Part shown: positions 1 through 8,902 of the stretch, in pieces
Numbering within the stretch: position 1 is the first letter of the stretch
How the letters are laid out: the number at the start of each line of letters is the position of its first letter
From: Cyanobacteria bacterium PR.3.49
GTDB lineage: Bacteria > Cyanobacteriota > Vampirovibrionia > Obscuribacterales > Obscuribacteraceae
Reading direction: 5' to 3'
NCBI GenBank assembly: GCA_013997645.1
Contig: PNKB01000033.1
Location: 1 to 35,640, forward strand
DNA length: 35,640 nucleotides
Notes under the pieces: generated by a model
Told to the model about the DNA's origin: nothing
What the model saw: the letters and a program-made list of their open reading frames with translations, nothing else
The model's database searches: none
Translations under genes and position numbers: made by a program

Positions 1-443
1 TTGTATATTTCTTCCCCGTTCTTGTTTGTCAAGATTGCATCAAAGTCCATTGCAGCAAAAAACGCCGAAAGCGCCAGGCGCCTCGGATGAATTTTCCAGG
101 TTGGGTCACTGTTTGTACCACTGTGACTGAAGTTTCGAAGCAAAACATCACTCGTGAGAGTGGTTGATTAAATTCCAGCGCTCTATTTTGCCGGAAAGGT
201 ATATGTGCCAATAGTTTCTTCGAGACACTAAGTTTCCGGATGGTAAAAATCACCTGAAAGATCCCACTTTCTGGTGATGCGCTTGAGGACGGTTTAAGCC
301 AAATTGATGATAGGGCTCGGTGTCACTGTTTCATATCTCCAACTCAAGCCATCCGTTTCGGGTGCTGCGCTTTGTTTGCTGTTTGCGCATGCATGCTCGC
401 GGTGTCGTTTGTGTTCGCATTGATCGAGGTTTTCAATCAATAA
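1..443. other. Left-edge region with no supported gene
   Basis: I find no convincing complete coding region here. On the plus strand one frame is open from the first base to a TGA at 88-90 and could be the last 29 codons of a gene entering from the left. On the minus strand an ATG at about position 51 opens a frame (MDFDAILTNKNGEEIY) that runs off the left edge. Neither has a clear ribosome-binding site or recognisable motif, so I call neither. The only structured element is the hairpin at 245-277. Confidence 0.5.
245..277 (-). terminator. Orphan Rho-independent terminator-like hairpin
   Basis: Positions 250-254 (TCACC) pair with 273-277 (GGTGA), and 256-260 (GAAAG) pair with 267-271 (CTTTC). 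One mismatch (255/272) separates the two helices and the loop is six bases. Read on the minus strand, the stem is followed directly by five T residues (245-249), the layout of an intrinsic terminator. No minus-strand gene ends here, so the transcript it would stop is unknown. The stem is mostly A/T at its top, so efficiency is uncertain. Confidence 0.45.
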
Positions 444-893
444 ATGGAAAACAATGACAAAGACGTCTGTCAGCACGGCATGATCAGTGTGCTGATTGTC
501 GATGACCAGGAGATGCTTCGCATAGGTTTGAAGTGCGTGCTTCAGCAGATGCGCAATGTTCAGGTGATTGGAATGGCGTGCGACGGACCTCAGTCGGTCG
601 AGAGCGCGCGCGAGCTCCAACCCGATCTTATCCTTATGGATATAGGTCTGCCCGGATACGACGGTCTGGAAGCTACCCGCCGGATCAAGACTTTTCTGGA
701 CTGTAAGGTACTTATTCTGACCAGTCATTCGGAAGATAGGTACATCTTTGAAGCTCTGGATGCGGGTGCAGCTGGCTATTGCGTGAAGGGCGCTTCAGTA
801 ACAAAGCTCGAAAACGCCATCAATACAGTAGCTCGCGGAGTAGCCTGGCTCGACGAGATGGTGTCCGACACTGTCCTGAAGTCAGTTGTGTAG
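444..893 (+). CDS. Stand-alone receiver domain (NarL/FixJ-type response regulator without output domain)
   Basis: A 149-residue CheY-like receiver. Visible landmarks are the acidic pair D20-D21, phospho-acceptor D66 in LMDIGLPG, switch residue T93 in ILTS, and K115 in the CVKG loop. The LDAGAAGY.VKGA segment is typical of the NarL/FixJ (LuxR-output) group. Such regulators normally continue into a LuxR helix-turn-helix of about 60 residues. Here the frame stops soon after the receiver, and the following 277 bases show no displaced HTH segment. It is therefore either a genuine single-domain regulator acting by protein contact or an old truncation. ATG 444 gives the longest form. ATG 480 (MISVLIVDDQ) fits the family start better, but neither has a strong ribosome-binding site. 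No histidine kinase is adjacent. Confidence 0.88.
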   Translation: MENNDKDVCQHGMISVLIVDDQEMLRIGLKCVLQQMRNVQVIGMACDGPQSVESARELQPDLILMDIGLPGYDGLEATRRIKTFLDCKVLILTSHSEDRYIFEALDAGAAGYCVKGASVTKLENAINTVARGVAWLDEMVSDTVLKSVV

Positions 894-1170
894 TCAATTT
901 TTCGCCCAACCAACATGCTTCGCAACTCCCACCGCCCCCCCCAGCCGGCTTGTGGGAGCTCTGCTTATAGGTCAATTCGTCCCCCTAAAGGGTGAGAATG
1001 CCGCTGGTTGGGCATCCCGCGCGATGCATTTATAAGAATGGGCGTACTTCTATATGGGTAAAGTGCCTACCGACAGGTATGACCGAGTTCTATACTGAGA
1101 AAACTTACTGGATGTAGCCTCACCATCAAAAAATTCAATTCGACGGGTTACCGTCGAGTGGGAGTTTCGC

Positions 1171-2391
1171 ATGCTAACAAAGAATCGAGATGAAGTGCTT
1201 TCCTTGCTGCTGACAGGAGCACGTATCATCGACCTCCATACAATTGAACAAGCATACGCATCGGTGGACCGTCTTGACACCCCGCTCAACAAGGTTTTGG
1301 TCATGCTCGGTCATGTAAGTCAGTTCAAGATGGGCAGAGTTCTTCAGGCAGAAGAGATGATCAAAGAGAACGCTCTTTCCCCTGATACCGCCATCAAGGC
1401 GCTGCGTCTGGCGACATCACAGCAACTGAGCTTTGACGATGCGCTGGCTGCACTGGGTGACGTGCACAAGAAAACTCAATTGTTGCCTTCACTTTCAAAT
1501 GAAATTACCAGTCTTCTTTTGGAAGCTGCAGTAGTCAACGCAGATCAAGTCGGTCGCGCCCTCAAAGTATCGTTGGAAAACGGTATGCAGATGGGTCGCG
1601 TTTTGGTCTTCCATCGTGACGTCAGCGAATTGATGATGAAAGCGGCGATCGTTTGCTGCATGTTGAAACAAGAAGAGAAGATCGATCAAATGTCCGCGTT
1701 GCGCGCAATTGAGCTCGTCAAACAGACCAATATGACGATTGAAGAGGTTCTCTTCAGATATCACATTTATCCGGAAGAGCCTGGTCAGGGACCGAAGCTT
1801 TACGAACTCTTCGCGATGGCCGGATTTATTTCAGAAAGCGATCTCATGGAATGCCTGGAGCTGCATGTTTTGCGCGGGCGTCAGATTGGACAATTATTCA
1901 TCGAGCAAGGCTTGATCAATCACGAAGTTTTAGAAAACGCGATTGTCTTGCAAGGAATGATTGCCGACAATGCTATTAAAGCCTATCAAGCAGCGGATGC
2001 ATTGAAAAATGCGCACAGCAAGCAGATATCTATATATCAGGCCCTGGGTGAACTGGAGCCGCCGGTTTCGCCTATGGCGCCTTCATTCTCTTTGACGCAG
2101 CTTCTGGTTGCAGCAAACGTGATCAGTCAAAAAACGATGGAAAGCTTTTTTGAAGGTCTCGAACTATCGCCTCGCCAGGTTGCGAAAAAACTTTTGTCTG
2201 CCAATTACTTGAACGACAAAAATTGCGTAACTGCTTTGCGTTGCTATTCACTCAATGCTGAAGGCTTCATTGGCAACAGGCAGTGTGCAGAGATTCTCAG
2301 ACACTGCATCTCCTATAATGCCAATCTTGACGAACAACTGGCAGCTTGGGGATACTTCGTTCCCAATCGCATGCACTGGATCTGGAAATAG
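1171..2391 (+). CDS. MshEN/GspE-N-like repeat protein, function unknown
   Basis: A 406-residue soluble protein with no signal peptide or membrane segment. It is built of at least four repeats resembling the N-terminal MshEN domain of type II secretion/type IV pilus ATPases: a short helix, 'G.I....L..AL', then '..G..(L/I)G..L...G.I....L..AI'. Clear units lie near residues 1-60, 115-160, 215-265 and 310-355. In MshE-like ATPases this domain binds cyclic di-GMP. The binding motif is degenerate here, so ligand binding is not claimed. No ATPase domain follows, so it is a free-standing repeat protein. A GTGGGAG stretch just upstream of ATG 1171 supports the start. It lies downstream of a receiver-only regulator on the same strand. 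Its stop codon abuts that of the convergent gene at 2392. Confidence 0.65.
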   Translation: MLTKNRDEVLSLLLTGARIIDLHTIEQAYASVDRLDTPLNKVLVMLGHVSQFKMGRVLQAEEMIKENALSPDTAIKALRLATSQQLSFDDALAALGDVHKKTQLLPSLSNEITSLLLEAAVVNADQVGRALKVSLENGMQMGRVLVFHRDVSELMMKAAIVCCMLKQEEKIDQMSALRAIELVKQTNMTIEEVLFRYHIYPEEPGQGPKLYELFAMAGFISESDLMECLELHVLRGRQIGQLFIEQGLINHEVLENAIVLQGMIADNAIKAYQAADALKNAHSKQISIYQALGELEPPVSPMAPSFSLTQLLVAANVISQKTMESFFEGLELSPRQVAKKLLSANYLNDKNCVTALRCYSLNAEGFIGNRQCAEILRHCISYNANLDEQLAAWGYFVPNRMHWIWK

Positions 2392-3084
2392 CTAACAGCC
2401 TGTCGATATATGATGTGCGACTTTTTGGACGAGCGCACCGGGTTTTGCTTTGCCTGAGAGAAAAAGCGTCAGATCGCGCACATTGTAATGGTCGGTCGTG
2501 TCCATTATGAGGTCGATCTTCCCATCTCCGTCGAGATCTCCTGCCCACAGGAGTGATGGTGCCGTATCGGAAGAAATTTGATTGTGGTGGACAATTGTTT
2601 GTTTTACGCCACCACTTTCAAGAATGATTTTGTAATTGGTGCGCAATTCTTTTTCTTCTTTCGATAAACTGCCGGTGGTGCTCAGGGTTAATTGGTGTCT
2701 TCCGAGCTTGAGGCTGAGTTTTTGATTGATATCCAGATGCTCTTTCTTATTAGTCGAACAGGTCACGACTTTTCGCGCGCTCAGACCGGGAATGCCATGC
2801 AGCAAAACGAGAGGTTCTTGCTTTTCCGGGATAGTTATCTGTTTGCCCGTTTTCTTATCCGGCGCTTCGTCATTGATTGCATCATTCACCATCGTCAATT
2901 TCACTTTGGTGTTCTTTAGTTCAAATTGACCATCTTTGGTCGGAAACAGTGCCATCCACGTTTGTCCGGACTGCGCTTTGCATTCGTCGTTGTGGTAAGT
3001 CGTTACTTCCATGATGTCGGCGGCGGCTACAGATTGGATGAAAACGAGCTGGGCGAGGAAGGCTATCGATGCAGGCTTAAACAT
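2392..3084 (-). CDS. Secreted protein with an FG-GAP/VCBS-like calcium-binding loop
   Basis: A 230-residue protein with an N-terminal signal peptide (hydrophobic core, AAA cleavage region near residues 18-22). Most of the chain is unassigned beta-rich sequence. Near residues 185-200 it contains AGDLDGDGKIDLIMDTTDH, the DxDxDGxxD loop that binds calcium in FG-GAP/VCBS and dockerin-type repeats. Only one repeat is visible, so it is not a full propeller. AGGA seven bases before ATG 3084 supports the start. It lies 39 bases downstream of the P450 gene on the same strand and may share its transcript. The extracytoplasmic location is inferred from the signal peptide; the function is unknown. Confidence 0.7.
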   Translation of the reverse strand: MFKPASIAFLAQLVFIQSVAAADIMEVTTYHNDECKAQSGQTWMALFPTKDGQFELKNTKVKLTMVNDAINDEAPDKKTGKQITIPEKQEPLVLLHGIPGLSARKVVTCSTNKKEHLDINQKLSLKLGRHQLTLSTTGSLSKEEKELRTNYKIILESGGVKQTIVHHNQISSDTAPSLLWAGDLDGDGKIDLIMDTTDHYNVRDLTLFLSGKAKPGALVQKVAHHISTGC

Positions 3085-3123
3085 AATGATTCCTGTGTGC
3101 GAATTTTTGAGGTTTTCAAATAT

Positions 3124-4356
3124 CTACTTTACGCGTGCCGGTAAAGTTTTAGGACCGCGCAAACCAAAAGGTGCGCGATAGTCCGCAGGCCCCGCTACGC
3201 GCAGGTTGGGAAACCTCTCATAAAGAGTTTTTATCGCAATGGTTGCTTCCAGTTCTGCCAGCCCCGCACCGACGCATCTGTGAATTCCATCACCGAAAGC
3301 AAGGTTACGCGTCGCGTCTCGCGTGATGTCAAATCTGTCCGGCTCTTCAAATTGTAAGGCGTCTCGATTGGCACTGCCCATGAGCACCCAAACCAGGTCG
3401 CCCTTTTTAATTGTGTGCCCGCTCAGTACAACATCTTCTTTCGCCAATCTAGGCGCTGATTGAGCCGGACTTTCAAATCTCAAAACTTCTCTTATCACAG
3501 CATCGGCTTTCGAAAAATCTTTTTTGAATATAGCCGCTTGATCTGGGAATTTGTCAAAACAAACGACAGTGTTGGCAATCAAATTTGCTGTCGTTTCGAA
3601 ACCGGCAATAAGCAGAAGGATGCTGGTGGAAATCAGTTCTTCAAGACTGAGCGACGAATTGTTCTCGCGAGCTTGCACTAAAACAGACAGCAGATCGTCC
3701 TTTGGATGTGCGCGCCTTTCTTCAATGTGCGGTTCAAGATATTTGGAGAATTCTCTCATCGCTTTTCCGGCAGCCATCAAGCGTTTTGGATCTCTTTGCC
3801 CACCGATCAAACCGACTACTTGATTCGACCAGCTCTTTAGTTTTTCCGCATCGCTCAAGGGGATGCCTAATATCAAGCCGATTACAGCTAGTGGAAATGG
3901 AAGAGAGAATTTTTCGATCAAATCAAACGGTTGCTCTGCGGTGTCTAATTGGTCGGCAAATTTAGCAGCTAATTCTTCGATCTGGGGTTGCAGTTTTTCG
4001 ACCGTCGACGTGCTGAAAGCTTTGCCCACAATTCCGCGAATGCGCGTGTGATCTGGTTTGTTTAAATTGAGCAACCATTTCGATGTAGTCTGCCGAAGAA
4101 ATTTGATGGACGGAATGAAATTCGCCAGAATTGTCGATGGCGCGTGTTTCCAAGTCTGAATTTGTTTTTCAAAATTGACGTCTTTCAAAACTGCTTGAAC
4201 GTCCGCGTAGCTGCTGACTATCCAATACTTGTTTTGCTCACACCACCAGATCGGTGCTTCCGTGCGCAGTCTGGCAAGCTCCGGATAAGGGTTGTTCAAA
4301 AAGCCCTGATCGGTCGTCACGAGCGGATTTACGTAGTCGGCGGTTAATGTCGTCAT
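3124..4356 (-). CDS. Cytochrome P450 (soluble bacterial type)
   Basis: A 410-residue class I-type bacterial P450 without a membrane anchor. Landmarks in order are the I-helix AGFETT (251-256, acid plus threonine for oxygen activation), the K-helix ExxR (E290, R293), and the haem-binding FGDGIHRCVG (354-363) with thiolate ligand C361. Length and motifs match the CYP107-like soluble families, which hydroxylate small hydrophobic compounds using ferredoxin and ferredoxin reductase. Neither redox partner is encoded nearby and no biosynthetic cluster surrounds the gene, so the substrate cannot be inferred. The ATG at 4356 has no clear Shine-Dalgarno sequence. The 145 bases to the divergent oxalate decarboxylase gene probably hold both promoters. 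Confidence 0.95.
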   Translation of the reverse strand: MTTLTADYVNPLVTTDQGFLNNPYPELARLRTEAPIWWCEQNKYWIVSSYADVQAVLKDVNFEKQIQTWKHAPSTILANFIPSIKFLRQTTSKWLLNLNKPDHTRIRGIVGKAFSTSTVEKLQPQIEELAAKFADQLDTAEQPFDLIEKFSLPFPLAVIGLILGIPLSDAEKLKSWSNQVVGLIGGQRDPKRLMAAGKAMREFSKYLEPHIEERRAHPKDDLLSVLVQARENNSSLSLEELISTSILLLIAGFETTANLIANTVVCFDKFPDQAAIFKKDFSKADAVIREVLRFESPAQSAPRLAKEDVVLSGHTIKKGDLVWVLMGSANRDALQFEEPDRFDITRDATRNLAFGDGIHRCVGAGLAELEATIAIKTLYERFPNLRVAGPADYRAPFGLRGPKTLPARVK

Positions 4357-4501
4357 GGAGCAAAATCGGGTGTGAATGAGGCGGTCGATTATGGCAGATT
4401 CATATAAAGTCGAAATTATCTTTAGTTGATTTCAGCTTTCGCGCACTGTGGCTGGGCGGAAGGTGTATGTCAATAGGCTACGATCATCCTTCCCTAAATA
4501 G

Positions 4502-5686
4502 ATGATGAATATGATCGATACTAAAATTTCCCGTGCCTTAACCGTTGCTGTCGCATGTGTCTTCAGTCTTGCAAGCGCCGCAGCGATTGCGGACGAATAC
4601 GGCAAAACATCTGCTGCTGCCGAAACCGTTGCCGCTGTCGATCCGGCAAGTGGAATGCCTGAGATCAAATACGAGCTCGGCAAGCAGCCGCTCAAAGAAC
4701 ATCCGGGCGGTGCATCGAACGAAGCTACCGCAAGAAACTTCCCGATTTCGAAGGGAATGGCGGGTGTTTCGATGTTTTTGAAGCCCGGCGCTTTGCGAGA
4801 GCTTCACTGGCACGCCAATGCTGCCGAGTGGGCTTATGTTCTCAAAGGTCATTGCCGAGTAACAGTAATCGATCCGCAAGGACACCATGAGATCAAAGAT
4901 TTCGGACCGGGCGATGTCTGGTATTTCCCGCGCGGTCATGGTCATTCAATTCAAGGCTTGGGCGATGAAGAATGCCACTTTCTGCTGATTTTCGACAGCG
5001 GTTATTTTTCTGAATTTGCTACGTTCAGTGTCAGCGATTGGATTGCGCAAACACCGCCGAGCGTTTTGAGCAAGAATTTCGGCATGCCTGAAAATTCGTT
5101 CAAAACTTTTCCGAAGAAAGAAGTCTACATAAGTCAGGGACCCGTTCCACCGCCGCTTCCGCAAGATCCGGAGCCGGGCAGTGATAACCCGCCGCCTTTG
5201 ACCCACCGTTTTAGATTGGGTTCGAAAGCACCAGTGGTGACACCAGGCGGATCATTCAATATGGTCGACCAAAAACAGTTTCCAATTTCGACCACGATGT
5301 CCGGTGCCATTCTGAAAATGAAACCGTATGCGATGCGCCAATTGCACTGGCATCCAAATGCCGATGAATGGCAGTATTACATCAAAGGTCGTGCGAAAAT
5401 GACTGTATTCGGCTCGCAAGGTCGCAGCATCACACGTGAGTTCGGACCTGGTGACGTCGGATATGTTCCGATGGGATGCGGTCACTATTTGGAAACTGTC
5501 GGCGACGAAGAGTGCGAAGTTCTGGCAGCGTTCAATTCAGGAACCTACGAAGAGATCTCTTTGACGGAATGGCTGACGAAGACACCGGAAAGGTTGCTTG
5601 AAACCAACTTTGGTGTTTCGCCCAAGATCATCAACGAGCTTCAGAAAGGACCGCCGATCTTCAGCTATCCGGAAAAATCGAAATAA
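4502..5686 (+). CDS. oxdC: Exported bicupin oxalate decarboxylase
   Basis: A 394-residue two-domain cupin of the OxdC family, which converts oxalate to formate and CO2 using manganese. Cupin I metal ligands are H102, H104, E109 and H148; cupin II ligands are H282, H284, E289 and H328. R99 (GALRELHWH) matches the substrate arginine. The active-site lid that reads SENST in Bacillus subtilis OxdC reads SEFAT here (170-174). The catalytic glutamate (E171) is kept but the next two positions differ. Residues 1-30 form a signal peptide, so the enzyme is probably exported, unlike the cytosolic Bacillus enzyme. Starts at 4502, 4505 or 4511 are all possible; none has a good ribosome-binding site. It is followed after 22 bases by a formate dehydrogenase gene. 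Oxalate oxidase is the alternative activity; the retained glutamate argues for decarboxylase. Confidence 0.88.
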   Translation: MMNMIDTKISRALTVAVACVFSLASAAAIADEYGKTSAAAETVAAVDPASGMPEIKYELGKQPLKEHPGGASNEATARNFPISKGMAGVSMFLKPGALRELHWHANAAEWAYVLKGHCRVTVIDPQGHHEIKDFGPGDVWYFPRGHGHSIQGLGDEECHFLLIFDSGYFSEFATFSVSDWIAQTPPSVLSKNFGMPENSFKTFPKKEVYISQGPVPPPLPQDPEPGSDNPPPLTHRFRLGSKAPVVTPGGSFNMVDQKQFPISTTMSGAILKMKPYAMRQLHWHPNADEWQYYIKGRAKMTVFGSQGRSITREFGPGDVGYVPMGCGHYLETVGDEECEVLAAFNSGTYEEISLTEWLTKTPERLLETNFGVSPKIINELQKGPPIFSYPEKSK

Positions 5687-5708
5687 GTCGTGATCGACGA
5701 AGGTCGTA

Positions 5709-8018
5709 ATGCCTAAGAAGAAAGTTCCGACCCCGAAATCTTCAAAGCCGAAGTTTTCTCAAAACGACTATAAACATCCGGCGGCTGCTTGGGGTGCCGC
5801 TTTCAGTGTCGGACGTGTTTTGCTCGAGCAGCGCGAGATCGTAGAAGGCGTCGAGGCTGTCTTCAAGATGAATCACGAGGATGGTGGATTCGACTGTCCT
5901 GGCTGTGCATGGCCGGATGATCGCAAGGGTCTGAAGATGGACATTTGCGAGAACGGCATCAAGCACGTCACCTGGGAGATGACAAAGAAGCGCGTCGGGC
6001 GCGAATTTTTCAGCGAACATACAGTGACGGAATTGCTCGAATGGAGCGATTTTCAACTCGAAGATGCAGGGCGGCTCACCGAGCCGATGGTGTATAACCC
6101 GAGCACGGATAAGTATGAGCCCATAGCATGGCAGGACGCATTTGCGCTCATTGCCAAACACCTGAAGGCTCTGCCATCTCCTGACGCTGCAAGTTTTTAC
6201 ACCTCCGGCAGGTTGTCTAACGAAGCGACTTTCCTCTATCAATTATTTGCGCGCGAGTTCGGCACCAATAATTTGCCTGACTGCTCCAACATGTGCCACG
6301 AAGCGAGCGGTCGCGCTTTGACAGCGTCAATAGGCACCGGCAAAGGGACATGCGATCTTAACGACTGGCAAAACTCGGATGCCATTTTTGTGATGGGCGT
6401 CAATGTCGCGACTAACGCACCGCGTATGTTGACCGCGCTTGGAGATGGCGTCAAAGAGCGCAATATGAAAATTGTGCATATCAATCCATTGATTGAGGTT
6501 GCTGCCACCGACGCGATCACGCCTCACGAAATTATGGATATGCTTCTTTTCAGGTCGACCAAGACCAGTTCGCTGAATTTGCAGCCGCGCATCGGCGGTG
6601 ACATGGCAATTATGCGCGGCATCGCCAAATATTTGCTAGAACTTTCTGAGACTGACGATACCGCCATCGATAAAGCGTTTATCGAGAAGTACACTGCAGG
6701 TTTCGACAATTATCGCGACATCTGCAAGGCCACATCATGGGAAGAGATCGAACTGCAAGCGGGTGTGCCGAAAGAAGAGATTTTCAAAGCTGCTGCCATT
6801 TATCGAAGTGCCCCGCGCTGCATCATCAGCTGGTGCCTGGGTGTCACCCAACACGAATTTGCGGTTGATACCATTCGCGAAATCACTAATGTGTTGCTGC
6901 TGCGCGCCAACATCGGCAGAGAAGGTGCTGGACCGTGCCCGATTCGCGGGCATAGCAATGTTCAGGGTAATAGAACCTGCGGCATAGACCATCGTCCGTC
7001 CGAAGAGTGGCTCGCCAGATTAGATAACGCTTGCGATATCAAGTCTCCTCGAAAGCATGGTATCGATACTGTGCAGACTATCGAAGGAATGTATAAAGGC
7101 GAGATTGGTGTTTTCATCGGTATGGGTGGCAACTTCGCTTCGGCGACGCCCGATACGGAGTATACATTCGAAGCCTTAAGGCGCTGCGGCTTGACTGTGC
7201 ATGTCAGCACGAAAATGAATCGCAGCCATGTGGTGCATGGAAAAGAAGCTCTAATCTTGCCATGTCTCGGCAGAACCGAATTCGATCAGCAATCGGGCGG
7301 ACAGCAGCAGATTACTGTAGAAGACTCTATGAGCATGGTGCACTTGTCGAAAGGCATGAGGACTCCAGCTTCGACATCATTAATGTCCGAGTGTGCCATC
7401 ATAAGCGGTATTGCCAGAGCGACCTTGCCTGAATCGAAGACGCCGTGGGAGAAATACACAGGCAATTACGATTTAATCCGCGACAAGATGGCGGAAGCTT
7501 TAGTCGGTTTTGAAAACTTCAATCGACGCGTCCGGCAGCCTCTAGGATTTCGCCTCGCTCAACCTGCCCGAGAGCTGGTTTTCAACACTGATACCGGACG
7601 TGCAAATTTCTCTGCGGCTCCATTGCACAACGCACTGCCTCCGGATGGAAAGTTGATGATGTGCACTTTGCGCAGCCACGATCAGTTCAACACAACCGTC
7701 TATTCCGACAATGATCGATATCGTGGTGTTAAAAACCTGCGGACGCTTCTATTCATGAATGAAGAAGATATGCGGGAAAGAAAGCTGAAGCAATTTGATT
7801 TCATTGATATCACCAGCTATGCAAAAGACGGTACAGAGCGAACGATTAAGCAGTTTCGCGTCGTTAAATACAACATTCCTAAGGGCAGTGCTGCCGGTTA
7901 TATGCCGGAGTGCAATGCTCTCTGCCCAATCGGGGACTACAGCATTCAGAGCGATCAGCCCCTAATGAAGCAGGTCGTCGTTGATGTAAAACCCTCGCAG
8001 GGGACAAAAACGCAATGA
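5709..8018 (+). CDS. YdeP/FdhF-type molybdopterin oxidoreductase, probable formate dehydrogenase
   Basis: A 769-residue alpha subunit of the YdeP-like branch of molybdopterin oxidoreductases. The N-terminal CPGCAWP motif (C63, C66) and C80 (CENG) mark an iron-sulfur site as in YdeP. C196 in DCSNMCHEAS is at the place of the molybdenum-ligating Sec/Cys of formate dehydrogenase H. The molydopterin-dinucleotide binding domain occupies the C-terminal third. No twin-arginine signal is seen, so it should be cytoplasmic, and no beta or gamma subunit is nearby. AAGG precedes ATG 5709. The gene lies between oxalate decarboxylase and fdhD, with ATGA overlap to fdhD, so formate oxidation is the natural reading. 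YdeP itself has been linked to acid resistance in E. coli and its substrate is uncertain. The formate assignment therefore rests largely on context. Confidence 0.82.
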   Translation: MPKKKVPTPKSSKPKFSQNDYKHPAAAWGAAFSVGRVLLEQREIVEGVEAVFKMNHEDGGFDCPGCAWPDDRKGLKMDICENGIKHVTWEMTKKRVGREFFSEHTVTELLEWSDFQLEDAGRLTEPMVYNPSTDKYEPIAWQDAFALIAKHLKALPSPDAASFYTSGRLSNEATFLYQLFAREFGTNNLPDCSNMCHEASGRALTASIGTGKGTCDLNDWQNSDAIFVMGVNVATNAPRMLTALGDGVKERNMKIVHINPLIEVAATDAITPHEIMDMLLFRSTKTSSLNLQPRIGGDMAIMRGIAKYLLELSETDDTAIDKAFIEKYTAGFDNYRDICKATSWEEIELQAGVPKEEIFKAAAIYRSAPRCIISWCLGVTQHEFAVDTIREITNVLLLRANIGREGAGPCPIRGHSNVQGNRTCGIDHRPSEEWLARLDNACDIKSPRKHGIDTVQTIEGMYKGEIGVFIGMGGNFASATPDTEYTFEALRRCGLTVHVSTKMNRSHVVHGKEALILPCLGRTEFDQQSGGQQQITVEDSMSMVHLSKGMRTPASTSLMSECAIISGIARATLPESKTPWEKYTGNYDLIRDKMAEALVGFENFNRRVRQPLGFRLAQPARELVFNTDTGRANFSAAPLHNALPPDGKLMMCTLRSHDQFNTTVYSDNDRYRGVKNLRTLLFMNEEDMRERKLKQFDFIDITSYAKDGTERTIKQFRVVKYNIPKGSAAGYMPECNALCPIGDYSIQSDQPLMKQVVVDVKPSQGTKTQ

Positions 8019-8902
8019 CGACGACTTTGAATTCTGATGATGCAAATGCCGTCTCGGGAAAAGGAAACGTCGTTGAAGTGCTAGCTTTGAAATTCGATGC
8101 CGGAGCGGCGCAGCAAAGCCGCGATGCTATCGCGGTGGAAGAGCCGCTCGAGATTTTTGTCGCCGGACATTTCGAAGGCAAAGATTTCAACCAGACGATT
8201 GCCGTGACAATGCGCACTCCCGGTAATGACGAAGAGCTGGCACTTGGATTTTTGTTCGGCGAAGGAGTTATTGGCGGAATCGCTGACGTCGATAATGCCT
8301 GGGTTAAAGACTGCAATTTTGTTGGGGTTTCTCTTAGATCCGGAGTGCCTATTGAGAAAGAGTTGCTAGAACGCCATTCTTTCGTCAATTCAAGCTGCGG
8401 TGTTTGCGGCAAGAAATCAATCGAGTCTGTTTTGTCCCGTTTGTCATCTTTAGCGCAGACGCGTACCAATGCAGACGACATCACCATAAGTGGTGCACTG
8501 ATATGCAAACTTCCAGACAAATTGCGCAATCGACAAGATGCGTTTGATTCTACGGGCGGAAGTCATGCCGCAGCACTGTTTGATTGCGATGGGCAGCTTA
8601 TTGCTGTGCAAGAAGACGTCGGACGACATAACGCGTTGGATAAGCTCATCGGTTCGCGATTGAAGTTGAGTAAGCTGCCTTTATGTAATTGCATTCTCAT
8701 GCTGAGCGGCAGAGCAAGTTTTGAACTAATCCAGAAGGCCGCTTGTGCAGGTATTCCTATTGTGGCATCTGTCGGCGCACCATCAAGTCTGGCGGTCGAG
8801 CTGGCGAATGATTGCGGCATTACATTGATGGGTTTTGTGAGAGACAAGCGGTTTAATATTTATTCTGCCGCGCACCGAATTCGCCTGGGCGAAAATCAAT
8901 GA
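8015..8902 (+). CDS. fdhD: Formate dehydrogenase accessory sulfurtransferase FdhD
   Basis: A 295-residue FdhD, which carries sulfur from a cysteine desulfurase to the molybdenum cofactor of formate dehydrogenase; that sulfuration is needed for activity. The hallmark CGVC pair is at C128 and C131. Other family blocks are TGGSHAA, QEDVGRHNALDKLIG and LSGRASFELI.KA. The start codon overlaps the stop of the dehydrogenase gene (ATGA at 8015-8018), implying translational coupling, and its own stop overlaps the next gene in the same way. Its presence is the best local support for the partner being a true formate-dehydrogenase-type enzyme with a sulfurated cofactor. The first 25 residues are variable and the length is normal for the family. 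Confidence 0.95.
   Translation: MTTTLNSDDANAVSGKGNVVEVLALKFDAGAAQQSRDAIAVEEPLEIFVAGHFEGKDFNQTIAVTMRTPGNDEELALGFLFGEGVIGGIADVDNAWVKDCNFVGVSLRSGVPIEKELLERHSFVNSSCGVCGKKSIESVLSRLSSLAQTRTNADDITISGALICKLPDKLRNRQDAFDSTGGSHAAALFDCDGQLIAVQEDVGRHNALDKLIGSRLKLSKLPLCNCILMLSGRASFELIQKAACAGIPIVASVGAPSSLAVELANDCGITLMGFVRDKRFNIYSAAHRIRLGENQ

Noticed and set aside
29-253. 74-codon minus-strand frame
   Set aside because: GTG start without a ribosome-binding site, no recognisable motif, and its start lies inside the terminator-like hairpin.
294-728. Long minus-strand frame opposite the response regulator
   Set aside because: It is antisense to a receiver domain with all catalytic residues intact; no start signal.
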